From: an uncultured Bacteroidales bacterium
GTDB taxonomy: Bacteria; Bacteroidota; Bacteroidia; Bacteroidales; UBA932
NCBI GenBank assembly: GCA_949297365.1
Contig: CASFSL010000008.1
Coordinates: 1 to 41,986 of the forward strand
Length of the DNA stretch: 41,986 nt
Reading direction: 5' to 3'
The notes under the pieces were generated by a model that was not told the origin of the DNA, searched no databases, and saw only the letters and a list, made by a program, of their open reading frames with translations. This document shows, one piece after another, positions 17,909 to 26,042 of the stretch. The position numbers and the translations under genes were made by a program. Each line of letters opens with the position of its first letter. Within the stretch, counting starts at the first letter, position 1.

Positions 17909-18805
17909 CTAAATACTTACCCAGTCAATGTGGATGCCGCGGCGTTCCATACCCCGGAACCAGGTCATTTGCCGCTTGGCGAACTGATGAATGGCTATAG
18001 CCAGACGGGCCCGCATCTCGTCGTAGCTCATCTGCCCTGTAAGATACAGGGTCACGAACTTATATTCAAGACCGTAATAGATAAGATCATCGGGTGAGAG
18101 ACCGCTGTCGAGCAGACGGCGCACCTCATCCACCATTCCTTCCTTAAGCCTGGCATCCAGACGGCGGTCAATACGGGCATTGCGTTCATCCCGGCTGACA
18201 GACAGACCTATATAATGCACCTCGTCCGGAGCGAACTCCACCATGCTCTTGCCGAACACTCCGGTATCCTCAGGATGCTCCTTTTGATACACGGCTATCT
18301 CTATGGCCCGTATGAGCCGCTTGCGCGTATCGTAGTCCGTCGTGTTGTGCGGAGTCGTCAGGGACTTGAGCATATCTATCAGATATTCGTCGGAGTGCTG
18401 CTCCAACTCGGCGCGGAGAGCCGGATTGGAAGGCACCTCGGGAATGGCGTAATTGCGGGTCACAGACTCGATGTACAGACCCGAGCCTCCGCAGAGTATG
18501 ACCGGACGGCCACGGGACACGATGTCATTGTACGCAGCCGCAAAATCTCTCTGGTAACGGAAGATATCGTAGCGCACCCCGGCATCCACGATGTCTATCA
18601 GATGATAGGGCACCGGCGTCCCCTCGTACACATATTCTCCGAGGTCCTTCCCGGTACCGATATCCATTCCGCGGTATATCTGCCGTGAATCAGCCGAGAT
18701 AATCTCAGCTCCTGTCTTTCCGGCCAACTGCACCGCATAGCGGGTCTTGCCCGAAGCCGTAGGCCCCAGGACTACTGTAAGCCTGTATTTTTCCACATCG
18801 TTCAT
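17909..18805 (-). CDS. miaA: tRNA dimethylallyltransferase MiaA
   Basis: A 298-residue enzyme that transfers a dimethylallyl group to N6 of A37 in tRNAs reading U-initial codons. The P-loop GPTASGKT lies near the N-terminus, then SADSRQIYRGMDIGTGK, the catalytic-region GGSGLYIES, and YDTRKRLIRAIEI and QFAKRQMTWFRG, all standard MiaA motifs. The frame can begin with GTG at 18811, overlapping the AraC stop, but ATG at 18803-18805 (MNDVEKYRLT) is the more usual start and is chosen. It is the distal gene of the holB-EFR1-araC-miaA run, overlapping or nearly touching the AraC gene. Confidence 0.95.
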   Translation of the reverse strand: MNDVEKYRLTVVLGPTASGKTRYAVQLAGKTGAEIISADSRQIYRGMDIGTGKDLGEYVYEGTPVPYHLIDIVDAGVRYDIFRYQRDFAAAYNDIVSRGRPVILCGGSGLYIESVTRNYAIPEVPSNPALRAELEQHSDEYLIDMLKSLTTPHNTTDYDTRKRLIRAIEIAVYQKEHPEDTGVFGKSMVEFAPDEVHYIGLSVSRDERNARIDRRLDARLKEGMVDEVRRLLDSGLSPDDLIYYGLEYKFVTLYLTGQMSYDEMRARLAIAIHQFAKRQMTWFRGMERRGIHIDWVSI

Positions 18806-18807
18806 AT

Positions 18808-19662
18808 TCACTGTTGTTCTCGTTTCAACCTGTACTCCTTAGGAGACATACCGGTATTGCGCTTGAAGAAACGGCTCATGGAAGTATGCTCGGGAAAATT
18901 AAAATACTCGGCTATTTCACTTACGGTAAGCATAGGGTTGTCCAGCTGCACCTTTATCTCCGCTGTCAGCTGAGCGTCTATCAGCTGCTTGGGTGTCTTC
19001 CCGTCAAAATTCTCAGCTACTATTCCGTTCAGATACCTGGGCGATATTCCGAGTTTGCCGGCATAAAACGGCAGCATATGCTCTTTCGCGCTGTTCTCCC
19101 TGACAAGCCGCACAAACTGGTGGCTTATAAGGCTCTTACGTTCATTTCTCCGGGCCTCGGCCATACGCTTGAGCGGGATGGAGCTGTGCAGGCACATAAG
19201 CATACTCTGGAGAAAATTCTGTTCTATGTACTTGCGGAAGCGGGGCATCGGACGGGAAAACAGCATCGCCGCCATATCCATCCACAACATGACTCCTTTC
19301 CATTCATCAGGTTCAGCTCCAGCATCCAGATGGTCAAAATAAGGATATTCGTGCAGATAATTGAGGAAATCCGTATCCAGCGGGATCAATACTTTCATCA
19401 TCAGGTCTTTCGGATACAGCAGCATCCTGACCCTGAAGTCCGGTGACGGCTCCACCACCTGCACAAGACCGCCGCCGAGCAGAAACAGGCCGGTCCCCCT
19501 CCGCATACTGTAACTCTGTATCCCGGTAGATATCACGGCACTGCCATGAGTACACACGATCTGGATATGACAACCGAAACGGCAGGGATTGCGCACCAGT
19601 TCCGCCATATCCGTCTCTCCGTATTGTATTTCAGGAGTATCTGAATAAAATGATTTCCTCAT
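18808..19662 (-). CDS. AraC-family transcriptional regulator
   Basis: A 284-residue regulator with an N-terminal cupin-like sensory part (about 1-175, including YSMRRGTGLFLLGGG) and a C-terminal AraC double helix-turn-helix. The second half reads LTVSEIAEYFNFPEHTSMSRFFKRNTGMSPKEYR, the typical family end in which FPEHTSMSRFFKR forms the recognition helix region. The target is unknown; the adjacent EFR1-type gene upstream (50 bp) is the obvious candidate. It touches miaA downstream. Start ATG 19660-19662. Confidence 0.88.
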   Translation of the reverse strand: MRKSFYSDTPEIQYGETDMAELVRNPCRFGCHIQIVCTHGSAVISTGIQSYSMRRGTGLFLLGGGLVQVVEPSPDFRVRMLLYPKDLMMKVLIPLDTDFLNYLHEYPYFDHLDAGAEPDEWKGVMLWMDMAAMLFSRPMPRFRKYIEQNFLQSMLMCLHSSIPLKRMAEARRNERKSLISHQFVRLVRENSAKEHMLPFYAGKLGISPRYLNGIVAENFDGKTPKQLIDAQLTAEIKVQLDNPMLTVSEIAEYFNFPEHTSMSRFFKRNTGMSPKEYRLKREQQ

Positions 19663-19712
19663 CAGTCAAAACTTTTCACAATCTGGTTTACTGCAAACAT
19701 TCACAGATAACC

Positions 19713-20504
19713 TTATATTAAATCCGGATGATGGTAGCGGCCCTGGCCCTGAGTAATACCGCCGTAATCAATCGCACGTACAGGGCACCGGTTGATGCAG
19801 GCCGTACACTGCACGCAGCCGCGTCCCCACTCCGGCCTCCCGTCCTTCATCGTCACCGTGCCGGTCGGACAGACGCGCTCACACAGACCGCAGCCGATAC
19901 AGGCCTCGTTGACACGGAACTTAGTCCGGCTGTCAGGCCCGGCCAGAAAACGGCGGAAAAGCGGACTGATCAGTCTGCTTTTCAACCAGGGCTGAGTGCC
20001 CACGGTCAGATGGACACCCGTATCGCCATTCCGTATGGCTGCAGCCACAGCGTCCACCGCAGCCGGAGCCGCTGCCAGCTTGACCTCACGCACATCGTCG
20101 GGATCCACTCCGAAACCCTTCATCAGTATGTAGTTGTTCGGCATCCGCACCGACCAGCAGCCGGTAAGGGGCAGATGACGCTTTCTCAAAGCCTCTCCGA
20201 GTATCCGGTCCGTCCAGCCGCAGGTATCTCCGCAGGTGCAGACGGCATAGACTTTCTGACCGGCATAATCCCGTACACTCAGACGGGACACGAAGCGCAG
20301 CATCATCTCCGCAGGTCCCCACGAGTGCACCGGAAAGACCAGTATCAACGGCTCGCCCTGACGCAGGGCATATTCGCACACCGCATCACCGGCATGTCTT
20401 CTGAGTTCATCCGCCACAGACACAGGCTTTGCCTGACCCAGGGCCTGGGAAAGCCGCCCGGCAACCCAAAGAGAATTGCCTGTTCCTGAAAAATATAGAA
20501 TCAT
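19713..20504 (-). CDS. EFR1-type flavodoxin-ferredoxin fusion
   Basis: A 263-residue electron-transfer protein. It starts with a flavodoxin-like fold (FSGTGNSLWVA phosphate-binding loop, FPVHSWGPAEM, CTCGDTCGWTD) and ends with two 4Fe-4S motifs, CIGCGLCERVCPTG and CVQCTACINRCPVRAID. This architecture is called EFR1 family ferrodoxin in databases; the physiological partner is unknown. It overlaps the holB stop by 4 bp (ATGA), so expression is translationally coupled to a replication gene, which looks like an arrangement of convenience. Start ATG 20502-20504. Confidence 0.9.
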   Translation of the reverse strand: MILYFSGTGNSLWVAGRLSQALGQAKPVSVADELRRHAGDAVCEYALRQGEPLILVFPVHSWGPAEMMLRFVSRLSVRDYAGQKVYAVCTCGDTCGWTDRILGEALRKRHLPLTGCWSVRMPNNYILMKGFGVDPDDVREVKLAAAPAAVDAVAAAIRNGDTGVHLTVGTQPWLKSRLISPLFRRFLAGPDSRTKFRVNEACIGCGLCERVCPTGTVTMKDGRPEWGRGCVQCTACINRCPVRAIDYGGITQGQGRYHHPDLI

Positions 20505-21640
20505 ACCCGGAAATTATATAAGGCAAACAACACATTGACCAGATTACAGAAGACCATCTTGGCATTGACATTGGACTCCACCGCCGTCCTGGCTCCCTCA
20601 AAAGCCGCAAAGGCCTTCTCATAGAAACTCTCCGGCAAAGCTGACGAGAAACGCATGACAGCGTCTTTCTCAGAAGGGAGTACGTCGGCAATAGAGCCCA
20701 GTCCGCGGCGGTGCATCATAGCCTTGCGCAAAAACACCTCCGAATACAGACAGAAGTCCTTCTGCCGCTCCCGGCCCAGAGCCAGCACGGCGTCATTGCC
20801 CTCCAGCAGAGCCGGAAGATCCTTCCCGACCACACTTTCCAGCATCGATGTCAGCAAAGGCAGATAGGCCTCCGATGCGGAACTGCCCTGTATCATATTG
20901 AGAGCCAGCCCAGGACTGCCTCCGCTGGTCCTGGCATACAACACGGCCTCATCAGGCGTCACTCCGGTCCTGACGGACAGAAACGGAGCCAGTTCCCCTT
21001 GGGAGACAGGATAAAGCCGTATCATCTGGGAACGGGAACGTATCGTGGAGATTATCCGCTCAGGCGCATGAGTCACGAATATGAAATAGGTATCCGGGGA
21101 CGGCTCCTCGACTATCTTCAGCAGCCTGTTCGCCGCCTCGACGTTCATCCTCTCCGGCAGCCACACAAGCATGAACTTGCTGTAGCCCTCGTATGACTTA
21201 AGGCTCAGCGAGTCCAGTATTTCCTTGGCCTCCGCCACGCTTATCACGCCCACCTTGTCGGCTATGCCTATCCGCTCGTAAAGGTCCGGTTCCGTAAAAT
21301 AAGGATTGGCCTTGTAGAGTTCCCGCCACTGCTGCATGAAAGAGCCGCTGAGCGGCTTGCCCGAGCCGGACTTTGAAGCCGAGTTGACCGGAAAGGCAAA
21401 ATGAATATCGGGATGCATCATCTCCGATACCCTGCGGCAGGAAGGACATACTCCGCAGGAATCCTCCCCGGCTTTCCGGTTACGGCACATCATGTACTGA
21501 ATCAAGGCCATGGCCAAAGGCAGGGCACCGTATCCGTCTTTCTCCACAAACATGAGGGAATGTCCGGTACGTCCGCTGTCCACCATATTGATCAGACGGG
21601 ACTTAAGTTCTCCGTTTCCTAATACTTCTTTAAATTGCAT
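20501..21640 (-). CDS. holB: DNA polymerase III subunit delta' (HolB/DnaX-like ATPase)
   Basis: A 379-residue clamp-loader subunit. The zinc-binding cysteines are in CGVCPSC, preceded by MCRNR. The helicase/clamp-loader core shows RIGIADKVGVISVAEAKEI (shortened here to VISVAEAKEIL), MNVEAANRLLKIVEEPS and FIFVTHAPERIISTIRSRSQ, the sensor-1 and arginine region of delta'. As in other delta' subunits, there is no canonical Walker A lysine motif at the start. The frame extends to a TTG at 21652, but ATG 21638-21640 (MQFKEVLGN) is the family-like start. It heads a run with the EFR1, AraC and miaA genes, divergent from ricT. Confidence 0.9.
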   Translation of the reverse strand: MQFKEVLGNGELKSRLINMVDSGRTGHSLMFVEKDGYGALPLAMALIQYMMCRNRKAGEDSCGVCPSCRRVSEMMHPDIHFAFPVNSASKSGSGKPLSGSFMQQWRELYKANPYFTEPDLYERIGIADKVGVISVAEAKEILDSLSLKSYEGYSKFMLVWLPERMNVEAANRLLKIVEEPSPDTYFIFVTHAPERIISTIRSRSQMIRLYPVSQGELAPFLSVRTGVTPDEAVLYARTSGGSPGLALNMIQGSSASEAYLPLLTSMLESVVGKDLPALLEGNDAVLALGRERQKDFCLYSEVFLRKAMMHRRGLGSIADVLPSEKDAVMRFSSALPESFYEKAFAAFEGARTAVESNVNAKMVFCNLVNVLFALYNFRV

Positions 21641-21649
21641 ATCCAGATT

Positions 21650-21671
21650 CAAAGATAAATAATTATCTTTG
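21650..21671. promoter_or_regulatory. Symmetric divergent -7 elements between holB and ricT
   Basis: CAAAGATA (21650-21657) and TATCTTTG (21664-21671) form a perfect 8-bp inverted repeat with a 6-bp centre. Each half is a Bacteroidetes -7 element, one reading towards holB (ATG at 21640) and one towards ricT (ATG at 21687). Both leaders would be very short (under about 12 nt). No clear -33 TTG was found for either. Confidence 0.6.
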
Positions 21672-21686
21672 TAATTTATCTACAAT

Positions 21687-22862
21687 ATGGAAGAAAAAAA
21701 CACAATATACGACTGTTCCAGGGGTTGTCTCACGGAGAGAGCCGAGAACGGAGAACTTATCTGCAATTACAGCCGGGGCTGCTGCAAGCTGGCCGACTTC
21801 GACTGGCTGGAGGGCATATCCGACCCGAAATTCAGCAACATATACGAAGTACGTTTCAAGAACACCCGAAAGGGATTCTATGAGAACACATCCCACCTGC
21901 TTCTGAAAGCCGGCGACCTTGTCGTAGTAGAGGCTGCTACCGGACATGACGTGGGCATCATAACCCTGAGCGGCCCCGTGGTCGGCAGACAGATGGCCCG
22001 GAATCATTTTGACATGGAGACCAAGGAGCTCAAGAAAATATACCGGAAGGCCCGCCCGCTGGATCTGGAGAAATGGCAGGAAGCCATAGCCCGGGAGAAC
22101 AGCACCATGATAAGGGCCAGACAGATCGCCGCCGACCTCGGACTGGATATGAAGATAGGCGACGTGGAGTTCCAGGGAGACGGGACAAAGGCTATCTTCT
22201 ACTATATCGCTGACGAGAGGGTGGATTTCCGCCAGCTCATCAAGGTATTCGCCGAGGAGTTCCGCATCAGGATAGAGATGAAGCAGATAGGTGCCCGTCA
22301 GGAGGCCGGCCTCATAGGCGGTCTGGGAGTCTGCGGAAGGGCACTGTGCTGCGCCAAGTTCATCACCAACTTCCAGTCCATATCCACTCAGGCCGCCCGC
22401 TGCCAGGATCTGTCGCTGAACCCGCAGAAACTCGCCGGCCAGTGCGGCAAACTCAAGTGCTGCATCAATTACGAGGTGCCTGTATACGTGGACGCTCACA
22501 ACCGCATACCGCAGGTCAACGCTCCGCTGGAATTCATGGACGGACAGGCATGGCTGGTCAAGACCGATGTACTGAAAGGCATCATGTGGTTCTCCTACGA
22601 GCAGGGCAATGCCTCAAAGGTCTCTCCTCTGACAGTTGAAGAAGTGCGCAGGATCAAGGCTGCCAATCAGAAAGGCAGCAAGCCGGCGACGATGCTGAAA
22701 GACACGGATGAGAGTGAGGCCATAGACTTCGTGTCCTCCATAGGCGACGACAGCATTGACCGCTTCGACAAAAAGAAGAAAAGGAAAAAGAAAAAAAGAC
22801 CGGTCCGCAATACCGGTGACAAGGAAAAGCCCAACGGTAATAAAAAACCTGAACGGAAATGA
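21687..22862 (+). CDS. ricT: RicT/PSP1 family regulatory iron-sulfur protein
   Basis: A 391-residue PSP1 C-terminal-domain protein, homologous to B. subtilis YaaT/RicT, part of a cluster-bearing complex that affects RNA processing. Cysteine motifs: CSRGC and CNYSRGCCKL near the N-terminus, GVCGRALCCAKF and GQCGKLKCCINYE in the core. The core also shows IGARQEAGLIGGLGVCGR and LKCCINYE typical of PSP1. The last about 70 residues are a disordered Lys/Arg-rich tail (DKKKKRKKKKRP), probably nucleic-acid binding. The order holB / ricT / gldH is common in Bacteroidetes. It overlaps the next gene's ATG by 4 bp. Confidence 0.9.
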   Translation: MEEKNTIYDCSRGCLTERAENGELICNYSRGCCKLADFDWLEGISDPKFSNIYEVRFKNTRKGFYENTSHLLLKAGDLVVVEAATGHDVGIITLSGPVVGRQMARNHFDMETKELKKIYRKARPLDLEKWQEAIARENSTMIRARQIAADLGLDMKIGDVEFQGDGTKAIFYYIADERVDFRQLIKVFAEEFRIRIEMKQIGARQEAGLIGGLGVCGRALCCAKFITNFQSISTQAARCQDLSLNPQKLAGQCGKLKCCINYEVPVYVDAHNRIPQVNAPLEFMDGQAWLVKTDVLKGIMWFSYEQGNASKVSPLTVEEVRRIKAANQKGSKPATMLKDTDESEAIDFVSSIGDDSIDRFDKKKKRKKKKRPVRNTGDKEKPNGNKKPERK

Positions 22863-23374
22863 ACTTGCGTACCGTAACGGCACTTCTGACGGTCACGGCC
22901 TGCATGATAATGGTCTCATGTTCCGGCAAGGGACGCAGCGATGATCAGGATTTCTATTTCACTACCATGAAGACCGGCGGGGAAGACCAAGTCTCCTTTG
23001 ACATCGACCTGAGCGATACCACGCGCGTATACGCCATCAGCCTGGTCTCCAGATTCAAGAAAGACGCAGAATGCAGGAACGTGACATTCACCGTCAGCCT
23101 GACATCTCCGTCAGGACAGTCAGGTTCAGAGAGGGTCACACTTCCCTCTGACTACCGCACTGTCAAGGACTATATCAATAACAATCCTGAGGACGGCAGG
23201 ATACAAGCCGCCTCTGCACCCGGATATTACGACATCACCTGGCTGTACCGCAGCAATATCCGGCCTCAGGAATATGGAGAATGGACAATGACTGTATCAG
23301 CTGTTCCGGAAGCCGGCACCGGAATCATCGGAATAGGAGTCATCATCAATAAGATACCGCTGGCAGGACAATAA
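22859..23374 (+). CDS. GldH-like lipoprotein
   Basis: A 171-residue predicted lipoprotein (lipobox MVSC, Cys21) with a beta-rich body. The pattern FYFTTMKTGGEDQVSFDIDLSDT... through GEWTMTVSAVP and a C-terminal GIIGIGVIINK resembles GldH, a lipoprotein needed for gliding or the type IX secretion system in gliding Bacteroidetes but kept in non-gliders. The assignment relies partly on position after ricT, where gldH is usual. It overlaps ricT by 4 bp and trmB follows after 4 bp, so the three form a tight operon. Confidence 0.6.
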   Translation: MNLRTVTALLTVTACMIMVSCSGKGRSDDQDFYFTTMKTGGEDQVSFDIDLSDTTRVYAISLVSRFKKDAECRNVTFTVSLTSPSGQSGSERVTLPSDYRTVKDYINNNPEDGRIQAASAPGYYDITWLYRSNIRPQEYGEWTMTVSAVPEAGTGIIGIGVIINKIPLAGQ

Positions 23375-23378
23375 ACTT

Positions 23379-24044
23379 ATGGGCAAGGACAAAATACGCA
23401 AATTCAAGGAAAACGAGACTTTCAGATGCCTCATCCAGCCCCCGATGGACGAGGTGCTGGGCAAGGAGCATCCGCTGAAAGGCAACTGGGACAAAGAGGT
23501 ATTTCACAACGGCAACCCGATAGTGCTGGAGCTGGGCTGCGGCAAGGGAGAGTACACCATCGCCCTGGCTGAGCGGTTCCCGGAGAAGAACTTCATCGGT
23601 GTGGACATCAAGGGTGCCAGGCTATGGAAAGGAGCGAAATACGCCCACGAGCACAATATGCCGAATGTGGCGTTTCTCCGTACACGGATAGACTTCATCG
23701 ACTCGCTTTTCGGGCCGGACGAGGTGTCGGAGATATGGCTGACCTTCTCGGACCCCCAGCCCAAGAAACCCAACAAGAGACTTTCCAGTCCCATATTCCT
23801 GGAGCGGTACTCTCATTTCCTTAAAAAGGACGGCATAATGCACCTTAAGACCGACAGCCAGCTCCTGCACGAATCCACTCTGGAAGTCATAAAAGAGGGC
23901 GGTCACATCCTGCTGGAAGCCGACAATGACATCTACGGCTCCGGCCTGGCCGAGAGAGAGCCGCTGCTGTCCATCAAGACATTCTACGAGTCGATGTTCC
24001 TTGCCGAAGGCAAGCCGATCACATATGTAAGGTGGAGACTATAG
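23379..24044 (+). CDS. trmB: tRNA (guanine-N7-)-methyltransferase TrmB
   Basis: A 221-residue SAM-dependent enzyme that methylates G46 of tRNA. The SAM-binding motif is VLELGCGKGEYT, followed by NFIGVDIKGARLWKGA, the TFSDPQPKKPNKR substrate-loop signature and a C-terminal TYVRWRL. Length matches the family. It is the last gene of the ricT operon and its stop overlaps by 6 bp the stop of the convergent polyprenyl synthase gene. Confidence 0.96.
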   Translation: MGKDKIRKFKENETFRCLIQPPMDEVLGKEHPLKGNWDKEVFHNGNPIVLELGCGKGEYTIALAERFPEKNFIGVDIKGARLWKGAKYAHEHNMPNVAFLRTRIDFIDSLFGPDEVSEIWLTFSDPQPKKPNKRLSSPIFLERYSHFLKKDGIMHLKTDSQLLHESTLEVIKEGGHILLEADNDIYGSGLAEREPLLSIKTFYESMFLAEGKPITYVRWRL

Positions 24045-25031
24045 GCCGCCGACGTAAGCGGCTATGGACATGAGGCCGTCCCTGCACTGGGAGGGCTTAA
24101 GCACTTTCAGATATTCCTGAGCCTTGAGAGCATAGTCCCGCAGCACTCCACGGGCCGAGTCAAGTCCGCCGTGAGAGAGGACAAAACTGCGTATCTCTGC
24201 GGCGACTTCCCTGTCCTGCTCCACTCTGGACGGATCACAGGTAATGTCACCCATACGGCGGCGGATACGCTCTTCCTCTTCCGGAGCGTTACGCATGGCA
24301 CAGAGCAGAGGCATGGTGATCTTGCGTTCCATGATATCGCAGTCGCTGTCCTTGCCGGTCTCGGACGTAGGACGGTAATCGAGGATATCGTCCCTTATCT
24401 GGAAACTGCATCCCAACCAGTAAGCGTACTGCTCCATGGCAGACACAACCTCGTCAGAGGCTCCGGACACTATGGCCGGTCCCTTGACAGAGGCGATGAA
24501 CAAGGACGCTGTCTTGCGCCGGATGACCTGAATATAATCGTCCTCCGTCGTCCTCAGGCTGTCCGCCAGCTCCATCTGGATGATCTCGCCTTCGGAGAGC
24601 TCCTCCAGGGACTTGGAATAGATACTCAGCACTTCATAAGGACAGCCGTATGCGATAAGTAAGTGAATGGCCCTGGTCAGCCAGTAATCCCCCATAAGCA
24701 GAGACGCCCCGGAAGAAAAGAGTTTCCTGACCGTCAGCTGCCCTCTGCGGTGGTCACTGCCGTCCACCACATCGTCGTGCAGAAGAGTTGCCGTGTGTAT
24801 CAGCTCGGACACAGCCGCACAGGCCACGGCTTTCGGATTAATGAAACCGCTGCAGGCCTTCGCGGTTACGAGGGCCAGCAGCGGTCTGAGTTTCTTGCCC
24901 GAATTCCCGAGCAGATAGCCGTTGATACGGTTCAGGAGGTCACTGCGGGAGGTAAGCGAGTCAGCCATAAGCCTCTCGAATCCTTCCCATTCCGTGGCTA
25001 CCGCACTTCTGAGTTCTTCGGTCAGTGTCAT
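24039..25031 (-). CDS. All-trans polyprenyl diphosphate synthase
   Basis: A 330-residue enzyme of the trans-isoprenyl diphosphate synthase family that extends allylic diphosphates with IPP; in Bacteroidetes the product is likely the menaquinone side-chain precursor. Motifs: GKKLRPLL, the first Asp-rich motif LLHDDVVD, GDYWLTRA, KTASLFIAS and the second Asp-rich motif IRDDILDY. Chain length cannot be read directly; octaprenyl or similar is inferred from length and family. Start ATG 25029-25031. The beta-barrel gene upstream ends 3 bp before it, so they probably share a transcript. Confidence 0.93.
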   Translation of the reverse strand: MTLTEELRSAVATEWEGFERLMADSLTSRSDLLNRINGYLLGNSGKKLRPLLALVTAKACSGFINPKAVACAAVSELIHTATLLHDDVVDGSDHRRGQLTVRKLFSSGASLLMGDYWLTRAIHLLIAYGCPYEVLSIYSKSLEELSEGEIIQMELADSLRTTEDDYIQVIRRKTASLFIASVKGPAIVSGASDEVVSAMEQYAYWLGCSFQIRDDILDYRPTSETGKDSDCDIMERKITMPLLCAMRNAPEEEERIRRRMGDITCDPSRVEQDREVAAEIRSFVLSHGGLDSARGVLRDYALKAQEYLKVLKPSQCRDGLMSIAAYVGGL

Positions 25032-25034
25032 CTG

Positions 25035-25658
25035 CTAAAAGAAGAATGCCAATGAAAGCTCACCTCCGTTGAACTTCTTGTCTTTCAATTCACCGAAATG
25101 AGGAAGATCCATCTCACTGTTCTCCTTGATAACAGTATTGAGATCCCAATTCCACTTGAAAGACACCTGGAAACGCCAGATATAGACTCCCGCTCCTATA
25201 CCGACTCCGTACTGAAGGCGGTTGATAAACTTCTCTTCTATATCGAGCATCCCTGTTCCTTCACTGAACAGAACACCTCCAATATAAGGAGAGAACACCA
25301 CATACGGTTTAACTACCCCTAATAAGCGGATGCCCCACTGTATATTGACAGGAAGCCTGAGCGAACCTGTCTTAAGAGATGCGGGGACACCGTCTTTCTT
25401 AACACCTGACTGCACATAAAGCAACTCAGGATTGAGTTCAAAACCGAGAGGCAGGTTGAAATTGAACACCAGACCGGCATTGAATCCGGTATACGTCTTC
25501 AGAAAGCCGTCCTGTCCCATATCCTTAATGCCGCTCATATTGGAGAAATTGAGACCGCCTCTTACTCCGAGATTGAAAAAATCCTCTCCCGGCTGGGCCT
25601 TTACCGGCATCAAGGCCACAACAAAGGCCATTGATAAAACTGCAAAAATCTTTTTCAT
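25035..25658 (-). CDS. PorT-like outer-membrane beta-barrel protein (copy 1)
   Basis: A 207-residue protein with a signal peptide (about 1-21, ending PVKAQ) and alternating beta-strands: LGVRGGLNFSNMSG, YTGFNAGLVFNF, ELNPELLYVQSG, LPVNIQWGI, PYVVFSPYIGG, YGVGIGAGVYIW, terminal LSLAFFF. This is the outer-membrane beta-barrel family with a C-terminal Phe (PF13568-like). The frame runs open to 25697, but ATG 25656-25658 (MKKIFAVLSM) gives the signal peptide. It lies 19 bp after trxA and is clearly paralogous to the barrel on the other side of trxA. Function is unknown. Confidence 0.82.
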   Translation of the reverse strand: MKKIFAVLSMAFVVALMPVKAQPGEDFFNLGVRGGLNFSNMSGIKDMGQDGFLKTYTGFNAGLVFNFNLPLGFELNPELLYVQSGVKKDGVPASLKTGSLRLPVNIQWGIRLLGVVKPYVVFSPYIGGVLFSEGTGMLDIEEKFINRLQYGVGIGAGVYIWRFQVSFKWNWDLNTVIKENSEMDLPHFGELKDKKFNGGELSLAFFF

Positions 25659-25677
25659 AACTTTACTTTTTTGTGTG

Positions 25678-25998
25678 TTACATATTCTCCACCTCATTCA
25701 TCTTGGCAACGATAGAGGCTTTTGTAGTAGAACCTACAAGCTTGGCCTTCATCTCACCGCCCTTGAAGAAAAGCAGGGTCGGGATGTTGCGGATACCGAA
25801 CTTCATGGGAACATCAGTAGCCTCGTCCACATTGCACTTTGCGATGAGCCATTTGCCCTCATACTCACCTGCAAGTTCTTCCACGATGGGAGATATCATA
25901 CGGCAGGGGCCGCACCATGTTGCCCAGAAATCCAGAAGTACGGGAACCTGAGAGTTCACTACGAGTTCTTCGAAATTAGAATCATTAATCGCTAACAT
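25678..25998 (-). CDS. trxA: Thioredoxin
   Basis: A 106-residue classical cytoplasmic thioredoxin: DFWATWCGPCRM active site (Cys29, Cys32), the NVDEATDVPMKFGIRNIPTLLFF region with the cis-proline in IPTLL, and no signal peptide. It reduces protein disulfides and receives electrons from thioredoxin reductase. It sits between two related beta-barrel genes on the same strand, about 19 bp from the downstream one and 44 bp from the upstream one. Confidence 0.96.
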   Translation of the reverse strand: MLAINDSNFEELVVNSQVPVLLDFWATWCGPCRMISPIVEELAGEYEGKWLIAKCNVDEATDVPMKFGIRNIPTLLFFKGGEMKAKLVGSTTKASIVAKMNEVENM

Positions 25999-26042
25999 AA
26001 TTTTAAAATTTTATTGTTGTTTATATTACTTGATAATTGTTC

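Noticed and set aside
21638-21652. TTG start for holB at 21652
   Set aside because: It overlaps the -7 element; ATG at 21640 begins the conserved MQFKEV sequence.
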